Source: Wolfiporia cocos
Lineage: Eukaryota > Basidiomycota > Agaricomycetes > Polyporales > Phaeolaceae
Length of the DNA stretch: 64,000 nt
Direction of reading: 5' to 3'
Assembly: GCA_029448655.1 (NCBI GenBank)
Contig: JACCLO010000006.1
Coordinates: 1,736,001 to 1,800,000 of the forward strand
Positions 1-11,778 of this stretch are shown piece by piece (the first letter of the stretch is position 1; each line of letters starts with the position of its first letter). The notes under the pieces are model-generated. The model did no database searches. It was not told where the DNA came from and was given only the letters and a program-made list of their open reading frames with translations. A program made the translations under genes and the position numbers.

Positions 1-1083
1 AAGTTGCGCGGAGAACATCATGGTATGCTGCCTGTTGTCAGATTGGATTGTCAGAACGATGGCATGCTCAGCGGGATTATAGCTCAACGTACGCGGTACG
101 ATGGAGGACTACCGACCTTGCATACCGGTAGAAGTCTAATGTCGGAACCGGTGTTAATATGGTATGCATAGACGCAGTTATCCCATACGCGGCGGACGCT
201 ATCATCGTGCACGCGAACGTGAGTCGTTTGCACTCGAGTATGAACGCAATCAACTCAGTATCGACCCTTCGCAAAAGGTGAGCCTGAGCGTAGCAGCCTG
301 CAAACGGGTTCAGCTTTCGTCACGAAACTCCAATCCAGGATCGTTGACAATTACGTTTTAATGAGCGCCAGTGCTATGTCCACATCCAGGTATGTCGCCT
401 GAAACGATATGCTTGATCACTAGAGATCTTCATTAGTGACATTACGCCAGGTGCCGTCTATTAGATTGAATTTCCTCTGATTGGCGCGATGGAGAGTCTT
501 GCTCCGCTTCATTATGATAGCGTTGTCTGTTTGCCACCATGGAGCTCTGTGAGCACTTGACCTGAGGCTGATCCATGCGTGACACGGTAGCTACCTATAG
601 CGCGCGGGTGGACGGGAACAATTGCCGATTCATCAAAGCATTCCCACGCTATGGATTTAGCCTCATGGTATAAATCCCCGCTCAGACAGGAAGACATAGT
701 GGCATCAACTCCCATTCATACCTCTCGTGGTTTGACAAGCCGCGATTCGCTACTGCTCGCTCATTGCACATTATTGCAGAGGTGAGAGACGTTTCTGCGT
801 GCACGAACACTCATTTGATGGTACCCACCTAGCGGGCCTGTTCCAGTGGCACTACGCCTCGAGTTTATACAGACTGCGATACAAGCTGTTCGTCACATCG
901 AGTATCGCGGACAACACTTCAGGCCAGATTTGATCGATCTGATCTATTTCTTCGTCGATTGCTAGGCGACAAGCCGTCCAGAGTGCTGCCACAGTAATTG
1001 CGCATCATGAGACTTAGATCTCAGGTAAACAGTGTTTTCCTCGAATGTGATTCGACATATTGACGCTTTATCAACGCCAGAGC
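1..1083. other. No gene recognised
   Basis: Only short overlapping open frames on both strands, with no recognisable domain, splice pattern or repeat. It holds the upstream region of the F-box gene that starts at 1084. Confidence 0.5.
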
Positions 1084-2601
1084 ATGCAGCTCGCACATGA
1101 TGGACCCCCGTTTGATGGCAACTGTCCTATCGAACGCGTGCCAACCTTAATCCTCGCATACATTTTCGGCTTCGTCCTAATCGACCATGTTGACAATTGG
1201 TGGTTCTCTTGCCGAACGGTCTGTGGGGACGCCAGACTGTCCAATAGGTGGATTGGACGAATAATGGTTGTGTGTCGCCGGTGGCACGACATCGTGATGC
1301 ACACACCCCGGTTGTGGACCTATATTGCGATCGATGAAGAACGAGAGATTTCGGACATATCCCTATATCAGGAACGATCAAGAGTGCTTCCCATCTACGT
1401 ATACGTCAGGAATGGGACGCGAAATATCTTCGAAAATATTGCGCGCTATTCACCTCGCATCAAGGAGCTCTTTTGTCTCTTTGACGAGAGGAGAGACCTT
1501 TCGGCTCTTGACGCATTTCGTTCTCCCGCACCCATTCTTGAAAGTCTATCAATCCACGTCAAGTACGAGAGCGCGGAGACGGAGACACTCTCGCCCATCT
1601 TCAACGGCCAGATGCCTAACTTGCGAAAGCTAACGCTCATTCCATTCGCCTATACTCCGGGAAACGAGTTCCGCAATCTGACACATCTCAGATTGGAGAA
1701 TCAAATGGATTCGACGTGGAATATGAACGATTTCATGACGCTGCTCGAGGCCAATCCGAATCTCGAGCAACTGCACATGTTCGCCGCCTCGCCTGCACCG
1801 GTTTCAGAGTTCTCTCGCTTCGTTCACCTTCCCCAATTGCGTGTCTGGTACCTTTGTTGGCACGATTGGCAACAGATGTCGCGAATCCTGACATGTGTTG
1901 GAATACCGCCTACCGCTCAATTGATTATACGCGATGTTCGTGAAGAGCCGGGCGCAAGCATTTTAGATGCGTTTCCTGAAGACATCACTCACCTCAAGAA
2001 TCTCGAGACGCTCACTCGCCTTAGAGTCGAACACTACAGTCGTAATATCGATATTCTGGCACTCGCTGCATGCGGAACCGCTGCGTTGCGCTATGATACC
2101 GGCGGATTTGCAGAGGAATCGTTATACCTCACCAACACCTGGCATGACATCGGGCGGATTTTGCCTCTCGCTCGCATCATGGAGCTGTGGATCAGCGTTG
2201 ATTGCGAGTCACCTCGCCAGTGGTCCCAGTTGGATGCATTGCTTTGGAAGGATGTGTTTTCTCGGATGACCTCAGTCCGGCAGATTTGCATAACCGGACC
2301 ATGTCTTGGGACCGCGGTCGCCGCTCTCAACGCACAGGAATCTTTGAGCTGCCCACAGCTACGCAACCTGATCTGGGTTGATCCTTCGAACGATGCGCAC
2401 AACATAATTCCACTTGTTCTGCATGATCGACCAGGCCTATCCGTGCACCTTCTGTACGATCGCACTACTCCTGGGCAAGATTTCTATCGAGGCATCAAGC
2501 AGGTCACCGTCGAAACAGGTGTACCCAGGACTAAGAGACCGAGGATGAGACCATCAGAGGAAGCACAGTCACTTCATGACGGCGGATATAACATGCTATG
2601 A
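1084..2601 (+). CDS. F-box domain protein with leucine-rich C-terminal part
   Basis: A single uninterrupted frame of 505 residues. The first ATG is at 1084; the open frame reaches further back only to a TTG. Near the N-terminus the pattern PIERVPTLILAYIFGFV, then CRRWHDIVMHTPRLW at about residues 63-77, is the split F-box typical of agaricomycete proteins: a short F-box start, then CRxWxxIxxxxPxLW. The rest has irregular leucine-rich segments such as NLTHLRLENQ and NLEQLHMFAA. F-box proteins usually recruit targets to SCF ubiquitin ligases through Skp1. The target cannot be read from the sequence. The family is heavily expanded in agaricomycetes, so orthology is doubtful. No intron is needed, unlike most neighbours. 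Upstream and downstream regions are non-coding. Confidence 0.85.
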   Translation: MQLAHDGPPFDGNCPIERVPTLILAYIFGFVLIDHVDNWWFSCRTVCGDARLSNRWIGRIMVVCRRWHDIVMHTPRLWTYIAIDEEREISDISLYQERSRVLPIYVYVRNGTRNIFENIARYSPRIKELFCLFDERRDLSALDAFRSPAPILESLSIHVKYESAETETLSPIFNGQMPNLRKLTLIPFAYTPGNEFRNLTHLRLENQMDSTWNMNDFMTLLEANPNLEQLHMFAASPAPVSEFSRFVHLPQLRVWYLCWHDWQQMSRILTCVGIPPTAQLIIRDVREEPGASILDAFPEDITHLKNLETLTRLRVEHYSRNIDILALAACGTAALRYDTGGFAEESLYLTNTWHDIGRILPLARIMELWISVDCESPRQWSQLDALLWKDVFSRMTSVRQICITGPCLGTAVAALNAQESLSCPQLRNLIWVDPSNDAHNIIPLVLHDRPGLSVHLLYDRTTPGQDFYRGIKQVTVETGVPRTKRPRMRPSEEAQSLHDGGYNML

Positions 2602-3594
2602 CCACGTCTGTACTGAAAGCGCATCGCACGTCTAGCCAAGGTTGAAGAGATCATCTGGCAGAACGAAGAGAATGTACGGCTTTCCTTGGTATATATTTGC
2701 AATAAACATGAGGATGTATGATGACCTCCATGGTCGTTCTGTACGATTGAGTGAACGTTATGTATCCTTGTCACGAGTTTGCAAGTAGGCCCGATTGTGA
2801 TAACCTCGATCACTGTTCACAATTAGAGAAAAGAGCGACACAACAAAACACTGAGAAAGCGAGGCTATGCTGGTGCGTCATCATGAAGACGATTCACGCG
2901 CAGGAAGTAAAGTTTAGAGCTCCAAGGTTGCTGGAAGGAAATGCACATTGACCTTGCCGCAGAATTCACGACCGGCCACTGTACCATTTGTAAGGCAAAA
3001 ACCACTATATGATTCCTTCTGGAATCACAGATCGCATGCACCCTTCATTCGTCCCACATTGGTTTTATACTATGGTATGGTGTGAGGCAGCATCGGATCA
3101 GACGAAGAGCGATGGGAGTGAGATATTCGGACAGTGGTGTTGGAGGCTCGTTTGATACTATCCTTGTAAGCCTATCTGTCGCTCTTGATTGTAGCTATGG
3201 TCATCATTCAAGCATTGCTCCTGCGCACGTCTGCTGGCTTGGGTGAGCACGATAACTTGATGAAGCTAGCTGCAGATTGCAAATTCGAGGCCGGATGGTC
3301 AGTTTCGTTCATGGTAAATTGTGTCGTTACATCAACGGAGGAGTGTCTGCGAAGACATTTGTGAAAACAATGACAGTCGTGTTTTTACACGATAGGTCTA
3401 GAAGCATTGACAGTGACCAGCACCCTGTGAGCGCCGTGGCGTTACATATTAGATAAGGCGATATTCCAGCCACTCGAGATTGGCGCCCAAATATTAGGCT
3501 GCGTCGCGTCTTGCCTCGCTCTGACCTCTCTCACTCACCTACCTTCGACCTCTTCAGCTAAACATCAAGCATTTGATAATTCACAATTGCCAAG
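2602..3594. other. No gene recognised; may hold the first exon of the next gene
   Basis: No supported coding region. The next gene lacks a visible start codon in its first readable exon, so an upstream exon may lie here. I could not pick it out. Confidence 0.4.
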
Positions 3595-5649
3595 CCTTCG
3601 TCTTTCCTGCCAAAGGGTGCCCGCCAGCCCGCAAGCGGCGACAAACCGTCCAAGTTGCCTGCGTGTCGTATCCCTCGTCGAGTGGGGCTGTCGACGCCGG
3701 TCAAAGGGAGCGCGATAGCGCAACTTCGGCCTCTATGTACTCGAGCGAGCTTTGAGGATATCTTATACAAGCACTGGGACGTGAAACAGATCAAGGGGAA
3801 TCTGAGCAGCAAACATATTATGGTTGTTCAAGTCGAGGGTCAACGCGTGAGCTCGACCATGGACGCTCCATAACATATCCCCTGCTCACCTCACAAAATG
3901 CCTTCTAGGACTCTTCCGACATAGATGGGGCCGGTGAAACTGATGTCGAGCAGACTATCAGCGTTGTGAGTATGGTTTGATGACCTAATTGATAATCAAT
4001 CAACCTGATGCTGGGTGGGGATAGGACTATCTGCAGTGGACAACTTTCAAGCCGATCCCTGCAAGACGTCAGCGCAGCAACAGCGACTCGTCGACTGAGT
4101 CGTCCGAGCTGGAGGCGCAAACGCCCTGCTCTTACATAAGGGCAGAGATCAGGACCGATAGCGCAGCAACCGGGTGGGTCGATACGCTCGTAGGTGAGGC
4201 TGCGACGACAGAGGCAGAGGCACTTGATGTAAGGCAAAAACAAGGTGAGCGTTCCTTTGATTCCTGCCACCTTTTGTGTTGGCCTTGCTAGGGTCTAGGG
4301 TTAACTACAGCCACTGAAATTTGCGCGCCGATAGGCCCTGTCCGCCAGCTGGCGCAATGGGTGCAGACACCGGGGGCGGACGGCCATGTCATACAGTCAG
4401 GGAAGACAGACGCGCACTCGCGCCTCCTCGACAGTGTGCTTGCCGAAGTGATCTCGTCCCAGGATGTTGACACTGCGGCAACTAAGGCGAAGGCGCGCAG
4501 TCGTCTCCTCGACGACCTCGTCGCAGACATCGAGGCTGTCCTGAAGATCGGCTCGAAGACAAAAGCTCATGCCCATCTCCTCGGTACGGTCATCACCGAG
4601 ATTGAAGTCGCCCAGTATGCTGCGTCGACGCTCGGCGTCATCAATCCCGTCGTCGACGAGCCATTCAGGTGAGCGAGCTGCTCGTTGTAGTAATCCCGAA
4701 GTTCCAATAGCGTAGCAGAGACGCCGTCCTGTCGCAGACCATCGAGACTGACGAGGCCATTGATGTCCAACATCGCCAAGACGTCTATAGGTATGCAGAC
4801 TCGAGTCCGGTGCAATACGTGCTCATACCTGTCTTCATAGCGAGGGTGTCGTCGTGTCCAAGACGACCGATGTCCATTGGCACCTCGACGTCGCGCAAGA
4901 TGAAACCCTGCAGAAGTAAGTGTATCACAAACAGGTATTATCGTGCCTCCACCCTGACATTGCTGTAGGTACGCCGTCGCGGATGAACATTCGAGCGACC
5001 CTATGGCCGATCGCTGGGCGCTTGACACTGAGGACGACGAGTATCTGAACCAGAACCGGTACGTAACCTTCTTTTGCACCATGGCAAGTACATTCACTCA
5101 CCATTCACTCACTTGGATCATCTCAGGCGCCTTCTCGTCCGACGCGTCGAGGATGACGAGGACCCTTGGGCGACGCGTTGGATACTCGACACAAGGGGCG
5201 ACGGGCTGCTGCCGGGGTAAGCAAACTGTCCATACCCTCGCTGACCTCGTACTCACCGATATACATCAGGCGCAATGTTCGCACGGACGAGCAGGTATCC
5301 AACGAATATTGGGTTAATCGCTGGACGCTAGACACCGCCGGCGACGAGTATGTGGGAAGGTATATCGCTTTTTTCTGTAATATGTTGTATACAATGTTGA
5401 TCAGGACTCACCTGTATAGGCGGCCGATCGTACGTGCCGTCGAGTGTGAGGAAGACCGCTGGGCGACTCGCTGGGTCCTCCCCCGCACCGAGGGCGACGA
5501 AGTCATCCCGAAGTGTGTCCCCTCATTCATACGAACTTGATTAGTGGCTCACGTACCTTCTCCGCAATAGGGATGTCGCCAAGTTGCGCTCGATGGCAAT
5601 CCGCAACTGCGTCCGCCTCGGAGTGCCGATCTGCTTCTATGCGTTCTGA
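3595..5649 (+). CDS. Orphan protein encoded by tandemly duplicated exons (5' end open)
   Basis: A multi-exon gene with no family I recognise. Readable exons run from about 3595 (frame contains ASFEDILYKHWDVKQIKG) through DYLQWTTFKPIPARRQRS and an exon ending near 4675, then seven small exons to the stop at 5647-5649 (GVPICFYAF). The exon ending near 4675 encodes three degenerate copies of a roughly 24-residue unit built on K-x-x-A-x-x-x-LL-x-x-V/L. It is followed by two 75-nt exons (4716-4790, 4841-4915) and four exons of 90, 90, 90 and 93 nt (4969-5058, 5127-5216, 5270-5359, 5420-5512). All break codons after the second base. The last four share the core RW-x-LDT-x-x-DE, with an invariant RW in each. 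Introns are 50-68 nt. No ATG is visible in the first readable exon, so the start is missing. Possibly a lineage-specific gene; no function is proposed. Confidence 0.7.
4716..5512 (+). repeat. Tandem array of duplicated exons (2 x 75 nt, then 3 x 90 nt and 1 x 93 nt)
   Basis: Exons at 4716-4790 and 4841-4915 are both 75 nt and give related peptides (S-x-x-x-V-x-S-K/Q-T, then I/L-DV). Exons at 4969-5058, 5127-5216, 5270-5359 and 5420-5512 give DRWALDTEDDEYL, TRWILDTRGDGLL, NRWTLDTAGDEYV and TRWVLPRTEGDEV. Every intron interrupts codons at the same phase, so any number of units could be gained or lost without a frameshift. Confidence 0.8.
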
Positions 5650-7429
5650 TTGGCGCGGAGCATTTGAAGGGAACACTGGATTATAGATTGCCAGAGAAGG
5701 AGAATATCGAAGGAGTCACTGAATGCCCGGGGACTGCAGTGACCCGGATATACCAAAGACGTCTGAATTTGCTGAACGAAAACCAGATTCACAGAGGATG
5801 TAAAAGCGGAGGAACGCAAGCAGTTGTCCCGAAGTCCCTCAGTTTCTGTACCTTGTTCCCTTGATTCGTCTGTTTGTTCCGTGCAGTGATGTACTGAAAA
5901 TATTTATCGTCTGTTGCTACGACCAATCCGGTCGGAGTCCGAGTGGCCAAGGCGTCCGCGGAGCAAGAACACGGCGTGCGCGTGTCGCGGTACAGATAAC
6001 AAATAGCATACAAGATCATTTTTCTCGAGATAAGCCCTTGTCTGTCTGAACGCAAGACCCTGAACGCAAGACCAGCTCGAATAGCCTCACTCCGTCAACA
6101 TGTTCGCCGATATGAGCAGGAGGTGAGCGCACCTTACCTCGATGATCAATCTGCTTTAGCAGCCGTCTCCTCTGCTTTGAGCAAGCACACAGAGAGAGAG
6201 TAGAGACGCGGTTTCTACGCAGTGGATCCATCGAGGTAGCCTCAAGCGGACGTGTACACGGTGACTGAATCAGGCAAAGACTTCGGATTCTAACACGACC
6301 AAACAGTGCCACTAATAGCTCTGCCGCCACAGTGGCGCTTTACCTGTGGCAGCCATCGACCAACTTTCTTCGCTCGATACTGCGAGTGACATGCACATGC
6401 AAGATTCCTTCCGATCATTAAAGGTCCCGATTGCTTGTACTCGCTTTATACCCGCCAAGTAGAGCTCTCGTTTGATCGATGCCTCGGGTTCATACCAGTA
6501 CAATGGGGGTATGAGCCGCAACGCTTGTCAAATCGTTGCCTTCGGCGTATACTTGCGATGCATTATCGCATTGATGTAAACTTCAACTGATTCTGCACTT
6601 GTATCTCAGACTCAAATCCAGGTTAGAAGTTGTGAGTCTCAAAGATGTTTACTCATCAGATGGTGCCTCCTGAAATATCTGAAATACTGCTACTATCTCA
6701 TCATTGCTTCATACATCGTTCCTACTATCTAGCTGCAAGTATTTGCGTATTCTCTCATCTGTAAGGCCCTGCAGATCTGTGTACGGCTGGACGGAGACGC
6801 TCGTCCTCGTCACATCTAGCGCCACCACCTCACACGTCCGGTCGTCCAGTAGCCATGAAGCAAGCGTTGAAACCTGCCAGATCGTGAAACTGACCGATTC
6901 TGTCAATCATAATTGAGAACGAGTATAACTGCTTATTTGCTGCATCATAGCCGATAGTGGGTTATATTATATTAGCATACAGAAGGCGGTCGATCCCTCA
7001 GATGGTGTGGTGTTCATTTCCTTCTACAGGCGAGGCATAGTCTGCTTAGTATGACGAGTTGATAAGTGGATTTGGTAAGTTTAGATGATGTGTCAATGCA
7101 GCGGACCAATGGATCTCGGCATTGGAGGGCCAAAATATTATCACGTTTAGTACCTTCCGCACGGCGACGTCAAACATGAGAACCGAGCTATCCTATCTCG
7201 GACTGTTTCCTATACATGGCGGTACATGTGCAAGCTGCAGAACTATCAGAGTCATAACCTGGCGCTGTGCGTGTCGATTATCATTGGGGGTTGGTTGCTA
7301 CATCAGAATCGACCTCATCCGCGACTTGCCGCTCGCCACGCGCTGATACTTAAGAATCAACTCGCGAAGTCTATGGCATATTATCTTACAAGATTACACC
7401 CAGTACGAAGTCGGTCAATGCTATGCATA
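5650..7429. other. No confident gene; coding-like fragments on the minus strand
   Basis: Minus-strand stretches at about 6312-6521 (contains PPLYWYEPEASIKRELYLAG) and 6709-6906 (contains FTIWQVSTLASWLLDDRTCE) read like protein, but they lack ATG starts and I could not join them with credible splice sites. They may be remnants of a decayed gene. A 14-nt direct duplication (ctgaacgcaagacc) sits near 6046-6075. Nothing else is recognised. Confidence 0.35.
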
Positions 7430-9702
7430 TCATGCTAGCGCTTCCTTAACATCTGCTCGAATGCTCTTCTTCTCATCCTCAATCTCTGAGGGCGTGCTAT
7501 CATCTTTGTGAGAAGGCGCATCCGATGCGAGTATTGCCTCGGGTATGTATGTCTCTCGTGCGGGCCACAGGGTCGATGTGATATAGTATACAGTACCTGC
7601 GACGGTGAACTGGACAAGAAAGTTAGAGTTTCGAGGCAATGGGCAATAACTAAGGCAGATAAGAAGATGCACATACGCCATATATCCATGCAAAGTTGAA
7701 GATATTGCCAACACGCCCAACATGGATCTCGGTATTGATCGAGTGAATCCAGCCAGGAAATCCGGGCGGGACAGAGCACAGAATGGCTAGGACTGCGCGC
7801 CAATTCTATCAAAATACAGGACGTTAGTGTTCTGTTAGAGTATACGTAGGATGAGTGAACGCACAAAGCCGTATGTGTAACGGTAGCGTCCGTGTGGTCG
7901 GTACATCGAGGGTACGTCGACACGGCCTTTGTGTAAGAACCAGTACTGTTTCATACGGCGCTCAGCAACCCAGGGAATACGAAACGAAAGAACAGAGGAC
8001 ACGCACGTCGACTACCATGATGGCGGCGAAAGGTCCCAAGAACACGGTATAGCCATTAATGAAGGTGAGGAACCCCTCAGCACTATTCACAACTTGTATA
8101 TTCGACAGATATATCCAGATATGCGTCAGGGAAACACAAACCTCGCAAGGATCTCCCACGGACACAATGCCCACCCGCCTAGCACTGCGCACAGGATCTG
8201 GCCACGTCTGATATTGATGTACCGAGGGAACAGCACGGTCATGTCGTTCGCGGCTGACAGCGAGTTCGCAGAGATATTCGTGCCGAGGGTGGCCAGCACG
8301 AACGCGAACGCCGCGAAGAACGCCGCGGCGCGGTTGTCCCACTGGTTGATGAGCCTGAGCGGGTCCCAGAGCGTCTGCCCGTACAGTACCATGCCTGCGC
8401 TTGTCACAGCCATACCTGTGAAACCGCAAATTGTGAAGGCGACGGGAATGATCGCGAGTTGAACGTATTGTCTGATATCGATGTGAGAGATCTGTTCGCT
8501 ACGATGACCTTCGTCGACTTACGCTTGCTCATTCTTGGCATATCTCTGCCGAGTCAGATGTCGATTGGAATAATTACAGCTAGAAGAATAGAATGATGAT
8601 ACACTCACAGTAAAATCAGGAATGTTCACCGCCAAAGTGGCATATATTCCAAGAGCACTGTTCAAAGCGCTCAACCACGCCCACGACATGTTTCCTCCAG
8701 ACAGTGATGAGTGCTGCTCGAACAGGCCTTTACTCGATGGCACTTTGACAAAGGCCCATATGAGCATCGAGAGCCAGGTTGCTGGTACGATGCATGCTTT
8801 GACTACGAATAGCCAGCGGATGCGCTGAGGCGAGATGAGCATGAACGGAAACTATGTCCGCATCAGCTTTTGATAAAAAGCAGTCACAATGCAGGACAAG
8901 CAGACCTGGATAAGCCAGTATAGGAAGTAACACATGATGCCTATAAACCCAGGCAGTGACTTTCGCATTCATAGGAGCGATGCCGACGGTATACACCTAC
9001 CAGAGGTGGTTATGTTTGCACTTTCGGGCAAATGATTGGGAAGGTGTGCTAGTGATGGCCAAATAGCTTTCAGCATCTAAGTGATGGCATATGGTATAAG
9101 TGGAGGCTCGACATCCGAGAAGAAAGTACACCAACCTGATATACACACTCTGAGCCTGTGTACGTCTGTATGCCGAACCAGAACATGGACAACAGAATAC
9201 GACTGATTACGCTAAAATAGCTGAACCAGAAGCCAAACGAGGAGCGATTCAGCACCGGAAATGCTACATGCAGACGCGCTCCTGTCGTCCCGTTGAGTGC
9301 AATTACCACCGCGATTATGCAGTGGCCTACAGCAATCGCCGGAAGAGCTTGGCGCCTGCCGTAATCCTTAGGTGAGATGTATGCGCCCTTGGATGCTACA
9401 GCGTACCATGATAGGCCAACAGCCAGCATACTGGACGCAAGCTCCCAGACAGCGGCGTTCGTCGCATCAGAAATCCAATATGCAACATAGTTCCATGTTG
9501 TCCATGTCCGCTACGGCGATGCAGTGTGAATTGTCTGATCGTGTGGTCAGCCTAATCCAACAGCGCCAGTACTCACAGCATGTGGAGGCACAGGGTCCAT
9601 GTCCTTATTGGACCACCTGCTGCTCGGCGCGAACGTCGAGGGCTCCGGTTCGAGCGCCCATGCCGACGGCCTCAAGTACGCAGTGACGGACTTCTTGCCC
9701 AT
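7430..9702 (-). CDS. NCS1-family permease (uracil/uridine/allantoin type)
   Basis: Start ATG at 9702 in the context ACCATGGGC; stop at 7430. Multi-exon. Residues near the N-terminus give SSRWSNKDMDPVPP, the hallmark NCS1 entry into TM1. Further exons give SMLAVGLSWY, then PVLNRSSFGFWFSYFSVISR and FWFGIQTYTGSECVYQ, the conserved TM2-TM3 block. Later exons give GFTGMAVTSAGMVLYGQTLW and ANSLSAANDMTVLFPRYINI, then FLTFINGYTVFLGPFAAIMV and a charged cytoplasmic tail ending DVKEALA. About 12 membrane segments are expected; all conserved blocks are present. The family imports nucleobases, nucleosides, allantoin or related compounds by cation symport at the plasma membrane. Which substrate is used cannot be decided by eye; similarity is closest to the Fur/allantoin branch. 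GATA-factor sites upstream fit nitrogen-source control. Confidence 0.9.
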
Positions 9703-9772
9703 GGTGGCGGTGAGCAGCGGGAGGCGAAGCGTCTGCCCAGTTCCGCATTCTCATGTTCCGCCCCGAGAGAAG

Positions 9773-9880
9773 CTTATATGCCACCGGCTAGCAGATATTG
9801 GCGCTATGGTGCGGGAGAATTTGATACTGATAAGCCCTTCGTTCCAGGTCCCGGGCGAGATAAGCCCTCGAGAGCTATCT
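9773..9880 (-). promoter_or_regulatory. Permease promoter: TATA-like box and three GATA-factor sites
   Basis: Relative to the minus-strand gene starting at 9702, a TATAAG-like box lies about 70-75 bases upstream (9773-9778). Farther out are TGATAAG at 9828-9834 and AGATAAG at 9858-9864, read on the plus strand, and AGATAG read on the minus strand at 9875-9880. These match HGATAR, the site of AreA/Nit2-type GATA factors that switch on nitrogen-scavenging permeases. Clustering of three in 53 bases is seen directly; function is inferred. Confidence 0.5.
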
Positions 9881-10685
9881 TGACTGCGGCTGTCATGTTC
9901 GCTTGCGCGCTGGAATACCCTTGCAACTAGGTGCTACGAGGCTTGCTGCTGGCTCTCGACGACTCGTGCCGCACCTTGATGCGACCCTGTGATGTGGCGA
10001 GTTCATTCGGAACGACAGGTGTCGTATATCACATTTGGTTCCGTGAGATCTCTGATCCAAGAAGATAGCGCTTGACAGAGGCTTGAAACTTGAATGTTCA
10101 CGCAGAAGTTTGACACTTTGACAAGGCATATGTGTCAGCTGGAGTCTTCGCACGAGAATACAAGCGACTGGTCTCCTGTAAGTCTGACTCTTCGCTCATG
10201 GCTTTGAGGCGCCAGTATCTCGACATTCCAGCAAGTCGTCTGGCATGCTGCAGAGCTGCATAAGCAACTATCCAATGGGGGAAATCTATGACACGGTGTG
10301 AGGAGTTAGGATCAAGGGCAGGACTTGACGGTCCTGTTTCAGTCTGATTCTGCGCTACATGACCAGTTGTGCAGGAGGTGATTGTAAGGCGCTCTCGCGC
10401 ATCAAGACGTGGTGTCTGGTCTTATCTTCGGCTCTACGAAGCATTGCTATGATTTGTCCATTAGCAAACGTGCCTTCAGGTCAGTTTGGTATATTGCTTC
10501 GGATCGTCTATTGGAACAACAATTCGTATTGAGATCTTCTGCGTGAATAACCCGTCTATCCCTCAGTCACATACAGTCGATGATCGGTGCGTGCCTCGAG
10601 GCCACTGTTTCGTGTCCATAACTATTGCGCCATCAGACGTGCATACATTACAGATCTGGAACGCACTTCACTTTGGCAGCACGGG
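9881..10685. other. No gene recognised
   Basis: Intergenic between the permease promoter and the 3' end of the short-chain dehydrogenase. No coding signal or structured repeat was noticed. Confidence 0.5.
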
Positions 10686-11778
10686 TTACAGAGATGCACC
10701 ACCGCAGGTCTTGATTGTTTGCCCAGTAATGTACTCAGCCTCGTCGGAGGCGAGGAACGATACGAGCTTGGCGACATCCTCGGGCTCCTGAATGCGTCCG
10801 AGCAGGATGTCATTCTTCACGCGTTTGGCCTTCGCCTCACCGACGCTAATGCCTTCCTGTAGCATGTGAGTGATAACGTCAGTAATGGTGGCACGCACAA
10901 CAAATCTGCTACTGACGATCTTCGCGAGTTCCCTGTCGATGTGGTCCCACATGGGAGTGTCGACAATCCCAGGTCCGTACGCTGCAGAGCGCTTCATGTC
11001 ATAGAACCGTAACAAGGAACGTTGGCTACTCACCATTCACTCGAATGCCGTACTGCGCCCACTCCTTCGCAGCAGCTTCAGTGAAGCCACGCACGGCGAA
11101 CTTCGTTGCACCGTATGGCGAGAGGTTCACTGACAATCATTAACGATACAGCTCACTCTAAGGGAATGCCCTCGCCCTACCAGCGGTGCGGTACGACGCG
11201 ATTGAGCCTGCACCAATGATTCGGCCGCCCAAACCCTGCTTGACCATCTGCTTGGCGGCGGTGATGTGCGTGTTCATGAGACCGAGGATGTTGATGCGCA
11301 CTTCATTCTCGATGAACCTAGCTTGCAGTGAGCGACTAGCACAACACTGAGACAAAGTCACATACTCTGGTGTACACTCGAGGAGTGGCTTGACCTGCGT
11401 AACACCCGCGTTCGCAACACTGACAAACAAGCGGGGCCCCAGGCGATCCACCGTCTCCTCGATCGCGGAGTGGATCTGCTTAGCGTCTTTCACGTCTGGG
11501 ACGCCGCTTACATGAGCACGCATCGCATAGAAGCCAAAAGGCAATCAGGCTGCAGAATGGTGCGCACCCGCATAGACGCCGATGGCCTTCCTGCCGTAGG
11601 ACTCGATCTCCTTGATCACGTCGTCGACCTTGGCCTTCGCGGGCGGGATGTCCGCGATCGACACGTCGTACCCGTCGCGCGCAAGGCGGCATGCGATCGC
11701 GCGCCCGATGCCCTGCCCTGCTCCCGTCACGAACGCGATGCGGCCGAGCGCAGCCTTTACGGGCGATGCGTATGACAT
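10686..11778 (-). CDS. Short-chain dehydrogenase/reductase (classical SDR)
   Basis: Start ATG at 11778 ([20 protein letters not shown]), stop at 10686; about five exons. The first exon has the NAD(P)-binding motif TGAGQGIG at about residues 17-24. Exon 2 contains the structural NAG motif (SVANAG), exon 3 the catalytic-serine region (GAGSIASY), and exon 4 the YxxxK active site ([17 protein letters not shown]). The last exon has [12 protein letters not shown] and ends with the usual SDR C-terminus ([19 protein letters not shown]). All catalytic residues are intact. The closest named types are acetoin/diacetyl reductases and related 3-oxoacyl-ACP-reductase-like SDRs, but substrate cannot be assigned. 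It is cytosolic, with no targeting signal seen. It is tail to head with the permease 1 kb away, with no evidence of shared function. Confidence 0.9.

Noticed and set aside
5928..5992. tRNA-like stretch (gagtggccaaggcg, resembling an A box of tRNA-Ser/Leu)
   Set aside because: No B box (GGTTCGA-like) follows at a suitable distance and no cloverleaf stems can be formed.
10686..11778. The short-chain dehydrogenase as part of a cluster with the permease
   Set aside because: Only adjacency supports it. No shared regulatory site was seen upstream of the dehydrogenase and the families have no fixed partnership.
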